Shown: in pieces, positions 9,192 to 19,928 of the stretch | Position numbering within the stretch: position 1 is the stretch's first letter | Layout of the letters: the number at the start of each line of letters is the position of its first letter | From: Bacteroidota bacterium | Lineage (GTDB): Bacteria; Bacteroidota; Bacteroidia; UKL13-3 | Direction of reading: 5' to 3' | DNA length: 64,000 nt | NCBI GenBank assembly: GCA_947457395.1 | Contig: CANGVA010000007.1 | Location: 1 to 64,000 of the forward strand | The notes under the pieces: model-generated | Databases searched by the model: none | What the model was told of the DNA's origin: nothing | Seen by the model: the letters and a program-made list of their open reading frames with translations, nothing else | Made by a program: the position numbers and the translations under genes

Positions 9192-10838
9192 ATGAATGCG
9201 AAACCGCTTTTATTCTTGATGCTCAGCTTTTTTTGTGGTGGCTTTCAGGCCTCTGGGCAACAAAAATCTTTTACGCGCTATGATTATTTGCATGGCAAAC
9301 TCAGTCCCATGCGCACCTGTATTGATGTTAAACAGTATGAAATAACCTTAAAAGTTGAACCTGCTAAAAAATATATCTCCGGACATAACGATATCACCTT
9401 TTATTCGAAAAATGATTTCAGAAAACTTCAAATAGACCTGCACTGGAAGCTTAGGATTGACAGTATTGTTTACGGTAACATGCCGCTGCAATATTACCGA
9501 GACAGTAGTTTTACTTTCATAGACTTTGGTTTTACGGTGAAGAAAAATCAGCTGCGTAAACTCAAAATTTACTATTCGGGCCAACCACTTGAAGCGAAAA
9601 AAGCACCTTGGGATGGTGGATTTGTATGGAGTAAAGATGCATCCGGAAATGATTGGGTTGGACTTGCATGTGAAGGTATTGGTGCAAGTGTTTGGTTGCC
9701 CTGCAAAGATCATTGGAGTGATGAACCTGATAGTGTAAAGATGCACCTGATAGTACCGCATGAGTTAACGGGAGTATCCAATGGTAGACTTATTTCAGTG
9801 CAGGATATCGGTAATGGTTTTAAGCATTTCTATTGGAAAACGGGCAATAGTATTAATACCTATAATATTAGTGTAAACATTGGTAATTATGCCCATATTC
9901 ATGATACCTACGAGGCCAGATTTACACCAACTAATAAGCCGCTTATGCTGGACTATTATGTATTAGATGAAAACAAGGATAAAGCAGCAACGCATTTTCA
10001 GCAGGTAAAAGGTATGCTGGCTTGTTATGAAAAATATTTTGGTGCCTACCCGTTTTGGGATGATGGATACAAACTGGTTGAAACGCCATTCTGGGGAATG
10101 GAACATCAAAGCTGTGTGGCCTACGGAAACAACTACGAAAACAATCGTTACGATTTTGATTTTATTATTATACACGAAAGTGCACATGAGTGGTTTGGTA
10201 ATAGTATAACTGCATCAGATCCTGCTGATATGTGGATTCATGAATCTTTTACTACCTATGCAGAAGCTATTTATGTAGAGTATTTAATGGGAAAAGAAAC
10301 AGCACTTAGATACCTCAAAGAACAAAAGCGAAATATTGAAAACCGTGAACCAATGATTGGAACTTATGATGTACATTATCATGGTAGAAAGGATAATGAT
10401 ATTTACTACAAAGGCTCGTGGATGCTGCACACATTACGTAATGTGGTAGATAACGATACCTTATGGTTCTCGGCATTGAGAAATTTTTCACTTCGGTATA
10501 AAAAACAAATCATTAATACAGCCACTGTTATTCGCTATTTCTCTGAAGCTACGCGCATGAATCTAAAGCCATTTTTTACTCAGTATTTGTACAAAGCCGG
10601 TTTGCCTCTGTTGGAATATGAATTAAAACAAACGGAAGACGGACGTATGGAAATAAAATACCGGTGGAGCAATATTGTAAAAGGCTTTGAGATGCCGGTT
10701 AGAGCCACTCTTACAAAGGATTTATTTGAAACCATTACACCCATGCGGGCGTGGCAACTCATTGAGCCAAACTATATTTTACCGGATGATTTTAAAATTC
10801 AGACAGACAATTTTTTGATTGATTTACTAAAACGTTAG
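9192..10838 (+). CDS. M1 family metallopeptidase
   Basis: GMEHQ motif, HESAHEWFGNSI (HExxH) and downstream WIHESFTTYAEAIY glutamate. Confidence 0.93.
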   Translation: MNAKPLLFLMLSFFCGGFQASGQQKSFTRYDYLHGKLSPMRTCIDVKQYEITLKVEPAKKYISGHNDITFYSKNDFRKLQIDLHWKLRIDSIVYGNMPLQYYRDSSFTFIDFGFTVKKNQLRKLKIYYSGQPLEAKKAPWDGGFVWSKDASGNDWVGLACEGIGASVWLPCKDHWSDEPDSVKMHLIVPHELTGVSNGRLISVQDIGNGFKHFYWKTGNSINTYNISVNIGNYAHIHDTYEARFTPTNKPLMLDYYVLDENKDKAATHFQQVKGMLACYEKYFGAYPFWDDGYKLVETPFWGMEHQSCVAYGNNYENNRYDFDFIIIHESAHEWFGNSITASDPADMWIHESFTTYAEAIYVEYLMGKETALRYLKEQKRNIENREPMIGTYDVHYHGRKDNDIYYKGSWMLHTLRNVVDNDTLWFSALRNFSLRYKKQIINTATVIRYFSEATRMNLKPFFTQYLYKAGLPLLEYELKQTEDGRMEIKYRWSNIVKGFEMPVRATLTKDLFETITPMRAWQLIEPNYILPDDFKIQTDNFLIDLLKR

Positions 10839-10842
10839 GTAG

Positions 10843-11523
10843 ATGAACTGGCATGAATTCTGGAATAAACGAGCAAAAGCTCCTGATGCATGGACGCAGG
10901 TGGGCAGAATAAGCAAAGCAACCAAAAATCAGGATGAGGTAATGCAGCAAATATCAAGATATATAGCCGGGCTCCTGCAGTTACAAAAAACTGATCGGGT
11001 ACTGGATGTTTGCTGTGGTAACGGATTGCTCACTTCATATGTGAGTGGCTATTGTTCATCAGTAACCGGAGTTGATTTCTCAGAAGCGTTGATAAATCAG
11101 GCAAGAAACAATTATCCTGAACGAACTTTTTATCATGCAGATGTGCTGAACAAGCAGCAGTTGCAAAAAGAAGCACATCTATACGATGCAATTTATCTAT
11201 ACTATTCTTTTCAATACCTGGAGTCGTTTGATAAAGGAATGCAGGCTATTTCCAATATGCTTACCATGCTTAAGCCAGGAGGCAAATTACTTATTGGTGA
11301 TGTGCCAGACAGGGCTAAATTCTTTGTTTATTATCATTCATGGCCGAGGCTTTGGCAACTGTTTAAGCAATTGCTTGTAAACAGAAATGATATGGGTAAA
11401 TTTTGGAGTGAAGAGGAGATGCAGCTTATTTGCCAAAAACTAAAGGTTAAGGGAAGTTTCTTAACACAGCCACCACAACTGCCTCATGCGCATTACCGAT
11501 TTGATTTTTTGATTGAGAAATAA
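10843..11523 (+). CDS. Class I SAM-dependent methyltransferase
   Basis: VLDVCCGNGLLTSYVSGY, VTGVDFSEALINQAR, MLKPGGKLLIGDVP. Confidence 0.88.
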   Translation: MNWHEFWNKRAKAPDAWTQVGRISKATKNQDEVMQQISRYIAGLLQLQKTDRVLDVCCGNGLLTSYVSGYCSSVTGVDFSEALINQARNNYPERTFYHADVLNKQQLQKEAHLYDAIYLYYSFQYLESFDKGMQAISNMLTMLKPGGKLLIGDVPDRAKFFVYYHSWPRLWQLFKQLLVNRNDMGKFWSEEEMQLICQKLKVKGSFLTQPPQLPHAHYRFDFLIEK

Positions 11524-11530
11524 GCTGCTA

Positions 11531-13651
11531 TTATTGTTTTACGAAGGTACTGCGTCTTACTTTATTGTCTTTTGTTAACTCAATATAGTAAGAGCCCGGA
11601 TTCAACTCTAGTAATGGGATGGAGGTAATGCTAACTTTATCTGTAATCTGTTTTTCCGCTATTTTCTTACCAAGTACATCAAAAATTGCTATATGCAGGT
11701 TGTTTAAATCCAATGATGACTGAATGAAGAGCTGCCCATTTGCCGGATTTGGGAAAATACGAAACGTAAACAGGGCTTCGTCATCCATATCTTGATTGGA
11801 AGTGTTACCAATATACAGAAAAACGGAATCGACACACTTAGCTGTTGTTGAAAGGTGCAGTGTTATAAATCCATTTTGTTTTTGAAACCACCTTACCCTA
11901 ATGCTGTCGGTTCCTTGTCCTGAAATAAGTTGCCCATTGGTTATTTGCCAGTTGTAGGCAATGCCCTCCTGTTTTTTTACAGAATAGGTGAGTGTATCGG
12001 CTATATTACTAATAATAGTTGGGCCGATAATGGCAGCAGGATAGATGCCGATTTGGCCTTCTTTGACTACTATAGTGTCATAGAAATTTTCCGGACATAG
12101 CTGGCCCATACTACCTTGTGTACTTGCCGAAAAACGAACCAGGTATTTACCCGGCTTAAATAAGCCGAACACCTGAGTAGTATCAGTATTTGTGAAGTTG
12201 ATTGTGCCTGCCGCAAAAGTAAAATCATCCGGCTCCCATGCAATGCTAAATGTTTTTGCAACCAACGCCTGCTTTAATGCAGAGTCTCTTTTTGAAATAT
12301 AAACACGATACTTGCCACAGTTTTCATTAATGATATTAATGAGTACCTTAGGTTTTGCAACCACCCTAATTGAGAATGCTTTTGTGATGCTACCTGGTTT
12401 AGGGTAATGATAATCCTGAGCGCTAACGGTAAAATAGTATGGAGTAGATGCAACAAAACTATCTTTTGTAAGCCAGCAAAATTTAAAATCTGATTCTCTA
12501 GGCCCATTTATTCTGCGAAGTGCAGGATTAAAGTTGGGAGTAAAAGTAGCACCAAATTTGGCCAGACTCGCACTCCATCCCAACCATGTCGTATCGCTCA
12601 TATTTGGCGGATTAAAATTACTATCCTTAGCAATAATATCAAAACACAATTGCTCACCTGCACATACTTCGTATGAGGTTTTAGGTAAATTACCCGGCAG
12701 GGAAGGCCTGGTTGCCAGATAAGGAGCATAATTTAACGGACAATTATAACTCATCAACTGAATTTCTCTTCTGGTTACCGAGGCTAGCATCATTTGGTTA
12801 TTTACCTTTGTCCATTGCTTGGTAGCTATTGACATAACTCCTGTGGCATTGGCAACACTATCAGGCACAGTGAAGCTAATGTCACCCGTAAAAGGGTCAC
12901 ATGAAATACCTGATGCCGGGGTATAGGGCATTGGTTTTAAGTAGCTGTATGGAGGATAATATGTAACAGGGTTAACAGGTCCTTGCAAGGATGGGGCAAA
13001 CTCAAATGTTAAAGAATCTAGTTCTGGGTCTATTGCCCCGTTATTAAAAACAAACGGCTGACCTTTACATAAATATAATATCGGGTCATTGGTTAGATTG
13101 GGGCTGCTGTTGCAAGGATTTGAAACAACGCATCTGTTCAGCATCATTTCGGTATAATAATTTTGGCCGGCTGCACCTGTTGTAATCAGGTTATTGCGGC
13201 AGCACTCTTGCCAGGTAAATTTTATCTGGCAAACAGAAGCCGGAATATTGAGGCTATTCAGATTTATTGTCCCTGCAAATTGATAACGTTCAGCTGCAGG
13301 ATACTCATTACCCGGTTGCACACAACCCATATTATTACAAATACTTTTATCAGCCAAGCAATACGGGTAGGGATTAACATCTCTAACATTTACCAATGAT
13401 AAGGCTAAGTATCCAAAAATGGTTTGGTTCTGGGCATCTGTAATCTGTATATTTCTAGTGCAGGGAGCCCCGCAAGAGTTGGTACACATGGGTATGCCCC
13501 CGCAATCTCGAATAAGCGCAAGCTCTATTCTAAATGTACCAGCAGGCTCACCTTCTAAACATCTGTAGGTTAAATCACTGCCAATTACATGGCTAGCTAT
13601 ACTGCGCGTATAGGTGAATATTAAAATAGCTACCAGCAATCTTGTTTTCAT
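11531..13651 (-). CDS. Secreted T9SS sorting-domain protein with N-terminal HVIGSDLTYRCL-type gliding/adhesin-associated module
   Basis: Signal peptide, many Cys in N-terminal module, C-terminal FRIFPNPANGQLFIQS...GSYYIELTKDNKVRRSTFVKQ sorting domain. Confidence 0.85.
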   Translation of the reverse strand: MKTRLLVAILIFTYTRSIASHVIGSDLTYRCLEGEPAGTFRIELALIRDCGGIPMCTNSCGAPCTRNIQITDAQNQTIFGYLALSLVNVRDVNPYPYCLADKSICNNMGCVQPGNEYPAAERYQFAGTINLNSLNIPASVCQIKFTWQECCRNNLITTGAAGQNYYTEMMLNRCVVSNPCNSSPNLTNDPILYLCKGQPFVFNNGAIDPELDSLTFEFAPSLQGPVNPVTYYPPYSYLKPMPYTPASGISCDPFTGDISFTVPDSVANATGVMSIATKQWTKVNNQMMLASVTRREIQLMSYNCPLNYAPYLATRPSLPGNLPKTSYEVCAGEQLCFDIIAKDSNFNPPNMSDTTWLGWSASLAKFGATFTPNFNPALRRINGPRESDFKFCWLTKDSFVASTPYYFTVSAQDYHYPKPGSITKAFSIRVVAKPKVLINIINENCGKYRVYISKRDSALKQALVAKTFSIAWEPDDFTFAAGTINFTNTDTTQVFGLFKPGKYLVRFSASTQGSMGQLCPENFYDTIVVKEGQIGIYPAAIIGPTIISNIADTLTYSVKKQEGIAYNWQITNGQLISGQGTDSIRVRWFQKQNGFITLHLSTTAKCVDSVFLYIGNTSNQDMDDEALFTFRIFPNPANGQLFIQSSLDLNNLHIAIFDVLGKKIAEKQITDKVSITSIPLLELNPGSYYIELTKDNKVRRSTFVKQ

Positions 13652-13794
13652 ATTTTGCCAATTAGTTAATCAAAGATAAATTGTTGTAAAGCATGGAAAT
13701 GCTGCTGCCAAAAAGTTTAAGAAAACATTAATAATCTTTTCAGAACGATTGTTCAGTGTGTTGCAAGCTACTTACTAAAAAAAGCATCAATTAT

Positions 13795-13824
13795 TTTGAT
13801 AAAATAACTAAAACTATATATTTG
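13795..13824 (+). promoter_or_regulatory. Bacteroidota-type promoter for START-like gene
   Basis: TTTG (13795-13798) - N18 - TATATTTG (13817-13824), 32 nt upstream of ATG 13857. Confidence 0.7.
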
Positions 13825-13856
13825 CTCTAACACCACTTGAAAAAACGGTTTCATAC

Positions 13857-14237
13857 ATGACTAAAAAGAAAAAAATAAGGCTTGAGTTTCCTATTAAGGC
13901 ATCACCTGCGTTGGTTTATAATTGCATCAGCACCCCTTCCGGCTTATCTCAATGGTTTGCCGATGATGTAGACATTTATAATAACCAATATAAATTTAAA
14001 TGGGGTAAAGATGAACAGGTAGCTGAGTTGTTAAAGAAGGTAAACAACAGAGGGATTAAATTTAAATGGGCTGATTCAAAACCTGAAGAGTATTTTGAGT
14101 TTGAAATCATTATTGATGAACTAACAGATGATGTGGCGCTGGTTATTACAGATTTTGTAGATCCTGCTGATGAGGTAAATGCCATGCAACTTTGGGAAAG
14201 CCAGGTTCATGATCTGAAAATGTCTTTAGGAGCCTGA
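13857..14237 (+). CDS. START/AHSA1-like domain protein
   Basis: RLEFPIKASPALVYNCISTPSGLSQWFADDVDI...FKWGKDEQVAEL, typical Bacteroidota START-like protein. Confidence 0.88.
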   Translation: MTKKKKIRLEFPIKASPALVYNCISTPSGLSQWFADDVDIYNNQYKFKWGKDEQVAELLKKVNNRGIKFKWADSKPEEYFEFEIIIDELTDDVALVITDFVDPADEVNAMQLWESQVHDLKMSLGA

Positions 14238-14253
14238 TTGTTCAGGCTTTTTT
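14231..14253. terminator. Hairpin terminator formed by the ends of two convergent genes
   Basis: AGCCTGA-TTGT-TCAGGCT followed by TTTTTTT; the stem contains both stop codons. Confidence 0.75.
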
Positions 14254-14832
14254 TATACCTATCCGGTCAGAAATTTCAGCCATCCATTGTATTCCGATCT
14301 GATTCAGTTGATCTGCTTTGTCAATCTTTACTTTGCGTACCAAGCGCAAATAAGTAATATCGGTTGAAAGGGTTAACGTTCTTTTGTCATTACTTGCTAA
14401 GCGAATAAATTCTTGTTGTCTTAAATCGTTTTCCCACAGGCATGACATGTTGCTGCATAGGTACGTTTTTTTCCAGCTGTGCAAATAATAATCCGCAATC
14501 ATACTGCGATGCACATAATAGTTAAGGGTAAAATAATGCCCCCACCAAAATACAATTCTGAATAGTGTTTTAAATCCCGGTCCGTTTATTTGCGGAGTAT
14601 CTATAACCAAGTAGGGCATCTCTTTATAATTTTCTCCCTTGCTTAACTTTTTTATAAATCCTTCATTTTCATAGAATAGTAGCTTGTTTTGATAGGCCTC
14701 ATAAATATTTTTAGCAGTGTTATCCATCGGGCTTGAAATTTTTCGGAGAACTTTTTGCTTAGTAATGGGGTAAAAGGTATCTGAGGCAAAAAGCAATTCT
14801 TTTTTTGTTAGATTTATTGTCGATTTTCGCAT
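14242..14832 (-). CDS. Hypothetical protein (unknown family)
   Basis: 196-aa ORF, no recognised motif; flanked by a convergent terminator and divergent gene, upstream -7 motif TATATTTG on minus strand (14857-14850). Confidence 0.75.
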   Translation of the reverse strand: MRKSTINLTKKELLFASDTFYPITKQKVLRKISSPMDNTAKNIYEAYQNKLLFYENEGFIKKLSKGENYKEMPYLVIDTPQINGPGFKTLFRIVFWWGHYFTLNYYVHRSMIADYYLHSWKKTYLCSNMSCLWENDLRQQEFIRLASNDKRTLTLSTDITYLRLVRKVKIDKADQLNQIGIQWMAEISDRIGIKKA

Positions 14833-14859
14833 CTTATTTAAAACTTAATCAAATATAGG

Positions 14860-16272
14860 TTGAACAAGCTTAGTATTCTTATCTCACGTCAGTTTTTTAG
14901 AAATTTTATTCCAACTTTTTTGGTGGTAATTTTTATTCTCCTGATGCAGTTCATCTGGATATATATAGATGACATGGCCGGGAAAGGAATAGGCCTGGTT
15001 GTTATAGCAAAACTTATGTTCTTCTTTTCTGCCAGCATCATACCATTGGCTTTGCCATTGTCAATTCTGCTCTCTTCTATCATGACGTTTGGTAACTTGG
15101 GTGAAACTTATGAGCTGATAGCAGCAAAGGCCGCTGGCGTTTCGATTTGGCGTATTTTTAAACCCATGTTTGTTGTTGTGTTTATGCTTGCCTTGTTTGG
15201 TTTTTTTGTTTCAAATGTGCTGATTCCGCAAGCAACCCTCAAACATAAGGCATTGCTCTATGATATAAAGCAACAGAAGCCAACTCTACTCATCAGAGAT
15301 GGTGTTTTTTACAATGGCATTGAGGGCATAAGCATGCGTGTGGGACGCAAAGACCCTAAAACTGGAGAACTTTTTGATATTATTATCTATGATAACAGAG
15401 GGGGGGAGCAAAATCCTGTTGTGGTAACAGCTCAGCGTGGAACCATGAATATGAGTGAAGATGGGCGCTATATGTTTTTTAATTTATTCAATGGTTATCG
15501 TTATGAGGAGATGGAAAAACAAAGTAATTATTACAAATCATATCCGCATTTAGGTATTTCGTTTGCCGAAGAGGAAGTGGTTTTTGATATGTATGCCTTT
15601 AATCTGAACCGAACGGATGAAAGTTTGTTTAAAGATGGCTATCAGATGTTGAATGTGCTTGAATTGCAGGAAAAAATTGATTCGCTCACCGAATTATTAA
15701 ATAATAAGTATAAGTATACCTACACTTATGCCAATATGTATTATCGTTTCAATGACTCCTTGTATGCCCATGTTAAACCAGCACCAGTTGTTGTGCCTGT
15801 TCAATATTTAGCAGATAGTTTGCCTGCAGACCGAGCAAACGCCTTAACTCTTGCCTTAAGCAATGCTCGTTCCATGAAATCTATCGTTGATTTTGTTTTA
15901 ACAGATACCAAGGAAACCCGTAAAATGATTATCAGGTATAAAATTGAGTGGCACCGAAAATTTACATTATCCGTAGCATGTATTATCATGTTTTTTATTG
16001 GTGCCCCCTTTGGTAGTATTATCCGAAAAGGTGGTTTTGGTATGCCCGTAGTAATATCTGTATTGCTTTATCTTGTGTTTCACATTGTATCCCTCACAGG
16101 CGATAAAATGGCTAAAACACAATCTGCAAGTCCTGCATTTGGCATGTGGCTTTCTATTATGGTGCTATTTCCAATAGGTTTGTTTCTTACATATCAAGCA
16201 GCCAATGACTCCGGATTATTTGATAAATCGGCATGGGTTAACTTAATCAGAAGATTTAAAACCCGCACATGA
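14860..16272 (+). CDS. LptF/LptG family LPS export permease (TTG start)
   Basis: N-terminal RQFFRNFIPTFLVVIFILLMQFIWIYIDDMAGKG, central periplasmic domain, C-terminal TMs; YjgP/YjgQ architecture. Confidence 0.9.
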   Translation: MNKLSILISRQFFRNFIPTFLVVIFILLMQFIWIYIDDMAGKGIGLVVIAKLMFFFSASIIPLALPLSILLSSIMTFGNLGETYELIAAKAAGVSIWRIFKPMFVVVFMLALFGFFVSNVLIPQATLKHKALLYDIKQQKPTLLIRDGVFYNGIEGISMRVGRKDPKTGELFDIIIYDNRGGEQNPVVVTAQRGTMNMSEDGRYMFFNLFNGYRYEEMEKQSNYYKSYPHLGISFAEEEVVFDMYAFNLNRTDESLFKDGYQMLNVLELQEKIDSLTELLNNKYKYTYTYANMYYRFNDSLYAHVKPAPVVVPVQYLADSLPADRANALTLALSNARSMKSIVDFVLTDTKETRKMIIRYKIEWHRKFTLSVACIIMFFIGAPFGSIIRKGGFGMPVVISVLLYLVFHIVSLTGDKMAKTQSASPAFGMWLSIMVLFPIGLFLTYQAANDSGLFDKSAWVNLIRRFKTRT

Positions 16273-17480
16273 GCTTACGCATCCTGCAGATAATGAATCG
16301 TGTGCCTTGGCCTTTAAAAGATGGTGGCTCGTTAGGATATTACAACTATACCAAAGGATATGCAGAAAATGGTTGTAGCGTTACTGTTGTGGCACTCAAT
16401 ACCAGCAAACATTATGTTAAGCAATTACCGAAAGAGCTGGAGCAACTGGCTCAATGGCATTTATTGGCATGTGATACCTCAGTAAGGCCTTTGCACGCAT
16501 TTGCAAATATACTGGCAGGTAATACATCCTATCAGATGCAGCGTTTTTATAAGCGTGCTTTTGCCGATATGCTTATTGGGTTGCTAAAGCATCAAACTTT
16601 TGATGTAATTGTGTTTGAGAGTTTGTTTGTGGCATCTTACCTAAAGGATATTAAGCCATATACCAAAGCTCTGCTTGTGCTAAGAGAGCATAACATAGAG
16701 TTTGAAATATGGGATAAATTAGCTGCAGGGTGCAAAAATCCCATTCGTAAATGGTATATGAGGCACCTGGCAAACCGCATCAAATCGGATGAAGTAAAGG
16801 CACTCAAACTTTTTGACGCATATACGGCTGTAACCACATACGATGCAGCAAAGTTAAAACAAATGGGCTGTGCCAAACCCATCTTGGTTTCAGCAGCAGG
16901 TATGGATTTACAGGCATTAAAGCCTTCAATCAAGGCGCAAAGTGGTTGTATTGCTTTTATCGGCTCGCTGGAGTGGTTGCCTAATCAGGAGGCAGTTACG
17001 TGGTTTGTTAAAAATGTTTGGCCGCTTGTAAAAAATCATCCTAAACTCATCTCTTGCGAAATAGCGGGCCGCAACATGCCTGTGTCTTTTAAATCTTATG
17101 CTGATGATAAGCTAATGATGGTTGGTGAAGTACCTGATGCCGCAGCTTTTTTGGATAACAAACAAATATTGATTGTACCTTTGTTTTCCGGAAGTGGAAT
17201 CAGGGTAAAGATTATTGAAGGAATGGCTTTAGGTAAAACCATCATTTGCACACCTATTGCATGGCAAGGTATTCAATGCAAGGATAGAACGCATCTGCTG
17301 GAGGCAGCTGATGCCAGATCTTTTGCACTTGCAATCATCAAGTGCCTGGAAGATGAAACTTTTGCTAAGCAACTGGGAATTAATGCCAGGCATTGTGCAG
17401 AAGAGAATTATGAAAACAAAAATGTGACTGCAATGGTCATTAATTATTATAAGGATTTAATACATGAGCGAAGATTTTAA
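16269..17480 (+). CDS. Glycosyltransferase family 4 protein
   Basis: [73 protein letters not shown] overlap with the upstream gene. Confidence 0.85.
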   Translation: MSLRILQIMNRVPWPLKDGGSLGYYNYTKGYAENGCSVTVVALNTSKHYVKQLPKELEQLAQWHLLACDTSVRPLHAFANILAGNTSYQMQRFYKRAFADMLIGLLKHQTFDVIVFESLFVASYLKDIKPYTKALLVLREHNIEFEIWDKLAAGCKNPIRKWYMRHLANRIKSDEVKALKLFDAYTAVTTYDAAKLKQMGCAKPILVSAAGMDLQALKPSIKAQSGCIAFIGSLEWLPNQEAVTWFVKNVWPLVKNHPKLISCEIAGRNMPVSFKSYADDKLMMVGEVPDAAAFLDNKQILIVPLFSGSGIRVKIIEGMALGKTIICTPIAWQGIQCKDRTHLLEAADARSFALAIIKCLEDETFAKQLGINARHCAEENYENKNVTAMVINYYKDLIHERRF

Positions 17481-18669
17481 ATTTAATACCATAGTAGAGG
17501 CAGTAGAAGAAATTAGAAGTGGCCGGATGGTTATTGTTGTTGATGATGAAGACCGTGAAAACGAAGGAGATTTTTTAACGGCTGCAAGAAATGTCACCCC
17601 TGAGGTCATTAACTTTATGGCTACCTATGGCCGCGGATTGATTTGTACCCCACTTACAGAACAACGCTGTGCGGAACTAGGATTAAATTTGATGGTGAAG
17701 AATAACAATGCTGTGCATGAAACGGCATTTACAATCTCGGTTGATTTACTCGGCAAGGGTTGCACCACCGGGATTTCTGCACACGACAGAGCAAAGACAG
17801 TGCAGGCATTAGTTGATCCTGCAACCAAACCTGATGAGTTAGGGAAGCCTGGTCATATTTTTCCACTTAAGGCGCACTCCGGAGGAGTATTGCGCAGAGC
17901 AGGGCATACAGAAGCTGCAATAGACCTTGCAACACTTGCAGGATTTGAACCTGCCGGTTGTATTGTGGAGATATTGAATGAAGATGGCAGCATGGCTCGC
18001 TTGCCTGATTTAATTAAGGTTGCTCAACGTTTTAATCTGAAGCTAATTACCATTAAAGATTTAATTGAATACAGACTTCAAAATGAGTCATTGATACAAA
18101 GAATTATTGCGGTAGATATGCCCACACATCATGGCTCTTTTCAGTTGGTGGCTTTTCAGCAAAAAGATACCGGCCAGGAGCACTTGGCACTGGTAAAAGG
18201 AGAGTGGAAGCCGGAGGAGCCCGTGTTGGTGCGTGTGCACTCTTCATGCGTAACGGGTGATATTTTTCACAGCATGCGTTGCGATTGTGGTGATCAGTTG
18301 CACAAAGCAATGGAGATGATTGAAGAAGAAGGAAAGGGCGTTATCATTTACATAAATCAGGAGGGCAGAGGCATCGGGCTAATCAACAAACTAAAAGCGT
18401 ATAAGTTACAGGAGCAAGGACTAGATACCGTTGATGCCAATGTGCAGCTAGGTTTTAGACCCGATGAACGTGATTATGGTGTTGGAGCCCAGATTTTGCG
18501 TGATATAGGTGTGCATAAAATGCGTCTGATGACAAACAATCCCACCAAACGGGCAGGACTAATCGGATACGGACTTGAAATTGTAGAAAATGTTCCAATT
18601 AAAATCACGCCCAATACACACAACAAAAAATATATAGAAACCAAGCAGTCCCGCATGGGCCACGATTAA
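17464..18669 (+). CDS. ribBA: Bifunctional 3,4-dihydroxy-2-butanone-4-phosphate synthase / GTP cyclohydrolase II
   Basis: [17 protein letters not shown] (RibB) and [40 protein letters not shown] (RibA). Confidence 0.95.
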   Translation: MSEDFKFNTIVEAVEEIRSGRMVIVVDDEDRENEGDFLTAARNVTPEVINFMATYGRGLICTPLTEQRCAELGLNLMVKNNNAVHETAFTISVDLLGKGCTTGISAHDRAKTVQALVDPATKPDELGKPGHIFPLKAHSGGVLRRAGHTEAAIDLATLAGFEPAGCIVEILNEDGSMARLPDLIKVAQRFNLKLITIKDLIEYRLQNESLIQRIIAVDMPTHHGSFQLVAFQQKDTGQEHLALVKGEWKPEEPVLVRVHSSCVTGDIFHSMRCDCGDQLHKAMEMIEEEGKGVIIYINQEGRGIGLINKLKAYKLQEQGLDTVDANVQLGFRPDERDYGVGAQILRDIGVHKMRLMTNNPTKRAGLIGYGLEIVENVPIKITPNTHNKKYIETKQSRMGHD

Positions 18670-18680
18670 TTGGGTTATAG

Positions 18681-19073
18681 ATGAAAGTACCATTCAATCC
18701 CGGAGATAAAAAGACCTTTATAAAGCAAGTTACAGCAGCAGATACAGCTATATTTGAAACAGGTGCTGTGCATCCGGTTTATGCTACGTTTGCATTGGGG
18801 CGCGATGCGGAATGGGCCTGTCGTTTATTTGTTCTGGATATGAAAGAGGAGGATGAAGAAGGCATTGGAACTTCTCTTAATATAACACATCATTCTCCGG
18901 CATTGGTTGGGCAGGAAGTATTATTCACTGCCGCCTATAAAGAACTAAACGGGAATCAACTAATATGTGCTTTTGAGGCAACGGTGAACAACAGGTTGAT
19001 AGCTTCCGGTGAAACCGGGCAGAAAATTTTGAAAAAGGGAAAAATAGAAACTATATTCAACCAATATTTATAA
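18681..19073 (+). CDS. Hotdog-fold thioesterase-like protein
   Basis: Length and pattern (HPVYATFALGRDAEWACRL...GIGTSLNITHHSPALVGQEVLFTA) resemble fluoroacetyl-CoA thioesterase-type hotdog proteins. Confidence 0.7.
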   Translation: MKVPFNPGDKKTFIKQVTAADTAIFETGAVHPVYATFALGRDAEWACRLFVLDMKEEDEEGIGTSLNITHHSPALVGQEVLFTAAYKELNGNQLICAFEATVNNRLIASGETGQKILKKGKIETIFNQYL

Positions 19074-19076
19074 TCC

Positions 19077-19865
19077 ATGCAGATTAACTTAATCGGTAAA
19101 AATGCTCTGGTTTGTGGTAGCACCAAGGGAATAGGTAATGCCATTGCCATGCTCTATGCAAAATTAGGAGCAAACGTAACATTGGTTGCCAGAAACGGAG
19201 CCTTATTGGAAAGAATTATTCGCGACCTTGATACATCAATGGGGCAAAAACATGATTTTATTGCAGCAGATTTTTCAAAGCCTGAGGAGCTAAAAGAGAA
19301 AGTGCTGATAAAAGTCCACGAACCGAGGGTATACCATATACTGGTGAACAATACAGGAGGGCCTCCGGCAGGTCTGGCAATAGATGCAGAATTGCATGAG
19401 TATGTTTCGGCCTTTACCAATCATCTGCTATGCAATCACTTGCTTACTCAGGCTGTGATGGATGGCATGCGGGCCAGTGGTTATGGTCGCATTATCAATA
19501 TTATCTCCACCTCGGTAAAAGTGCCGCTTAAAGGATTGGGTGTAAGCAATACTGTAAGAGGTGCCGTAGGTAACTGGGCTAAAACACTTGCCACAGAGTT
19601 GGGCCCTTATGGCATCACTGTAAATAATATTTTACCCGGTGCAACAGCTACAGACAGGCTTAAACAAATTATTGAAGGTAAAGCCACTAAGCAAAATCAT
19701 TCTATTGATGAGGTAAATAAGGAAATGACAGATGAAATTCCGTTAGGCAGGTTTGCATCGCCTGATGAAATTGCTTATGCAGCCGCATTCCTTGCGAGCG
19801 ACTATGCTGCTTATATTACCGGAATAAATTTACCTGTAGATGGAGGTCGCACCCCAAGCCTGTAA
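19077..19865 (+). CDS. SDR family oxidoreductase
   Basis: NALVCGSTKGIGNAIAMLYAKLGA, NNTGGPP, INIIST..., GITVNNILPGATATDR, SDYAAYITGINLPVDGG. Confidence 0.9.
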   Translation: MQINLIGKNALVCGSTKGIGNAIAMLYAKLGANVTLVARNGALLERIIRDLDTSMGQKHDFIAADFSKPEELKEKVLIKVHEPRVYHILVNNTGGPPAGLAIDAELHEYVSAFTNHLLCNHLLTQAVMDGMRASGYGRIINIISTSVKVPLKGLGVSNTVRGAVGNWAKTLATELGPYGITVNNILPGATATDRLKQIIEGKATKQNHSIDEVNKEMTDEIPLGRFASPDEIAYAAAFLASDYAAYITGINLPVDGGRTPSL

Positions 19866-19928
19866 AAACCAAAAAGTACACATGCTTGTTTCAATATTTA
19901 TATCAACATGTTTAATTATATTAATCAA

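Noticed and set aside
9348-9761. 137-aa minus-strand ORF in the M1 peptidase gene
   Set aside because: Antisense to a strong CDS, no domain signature.
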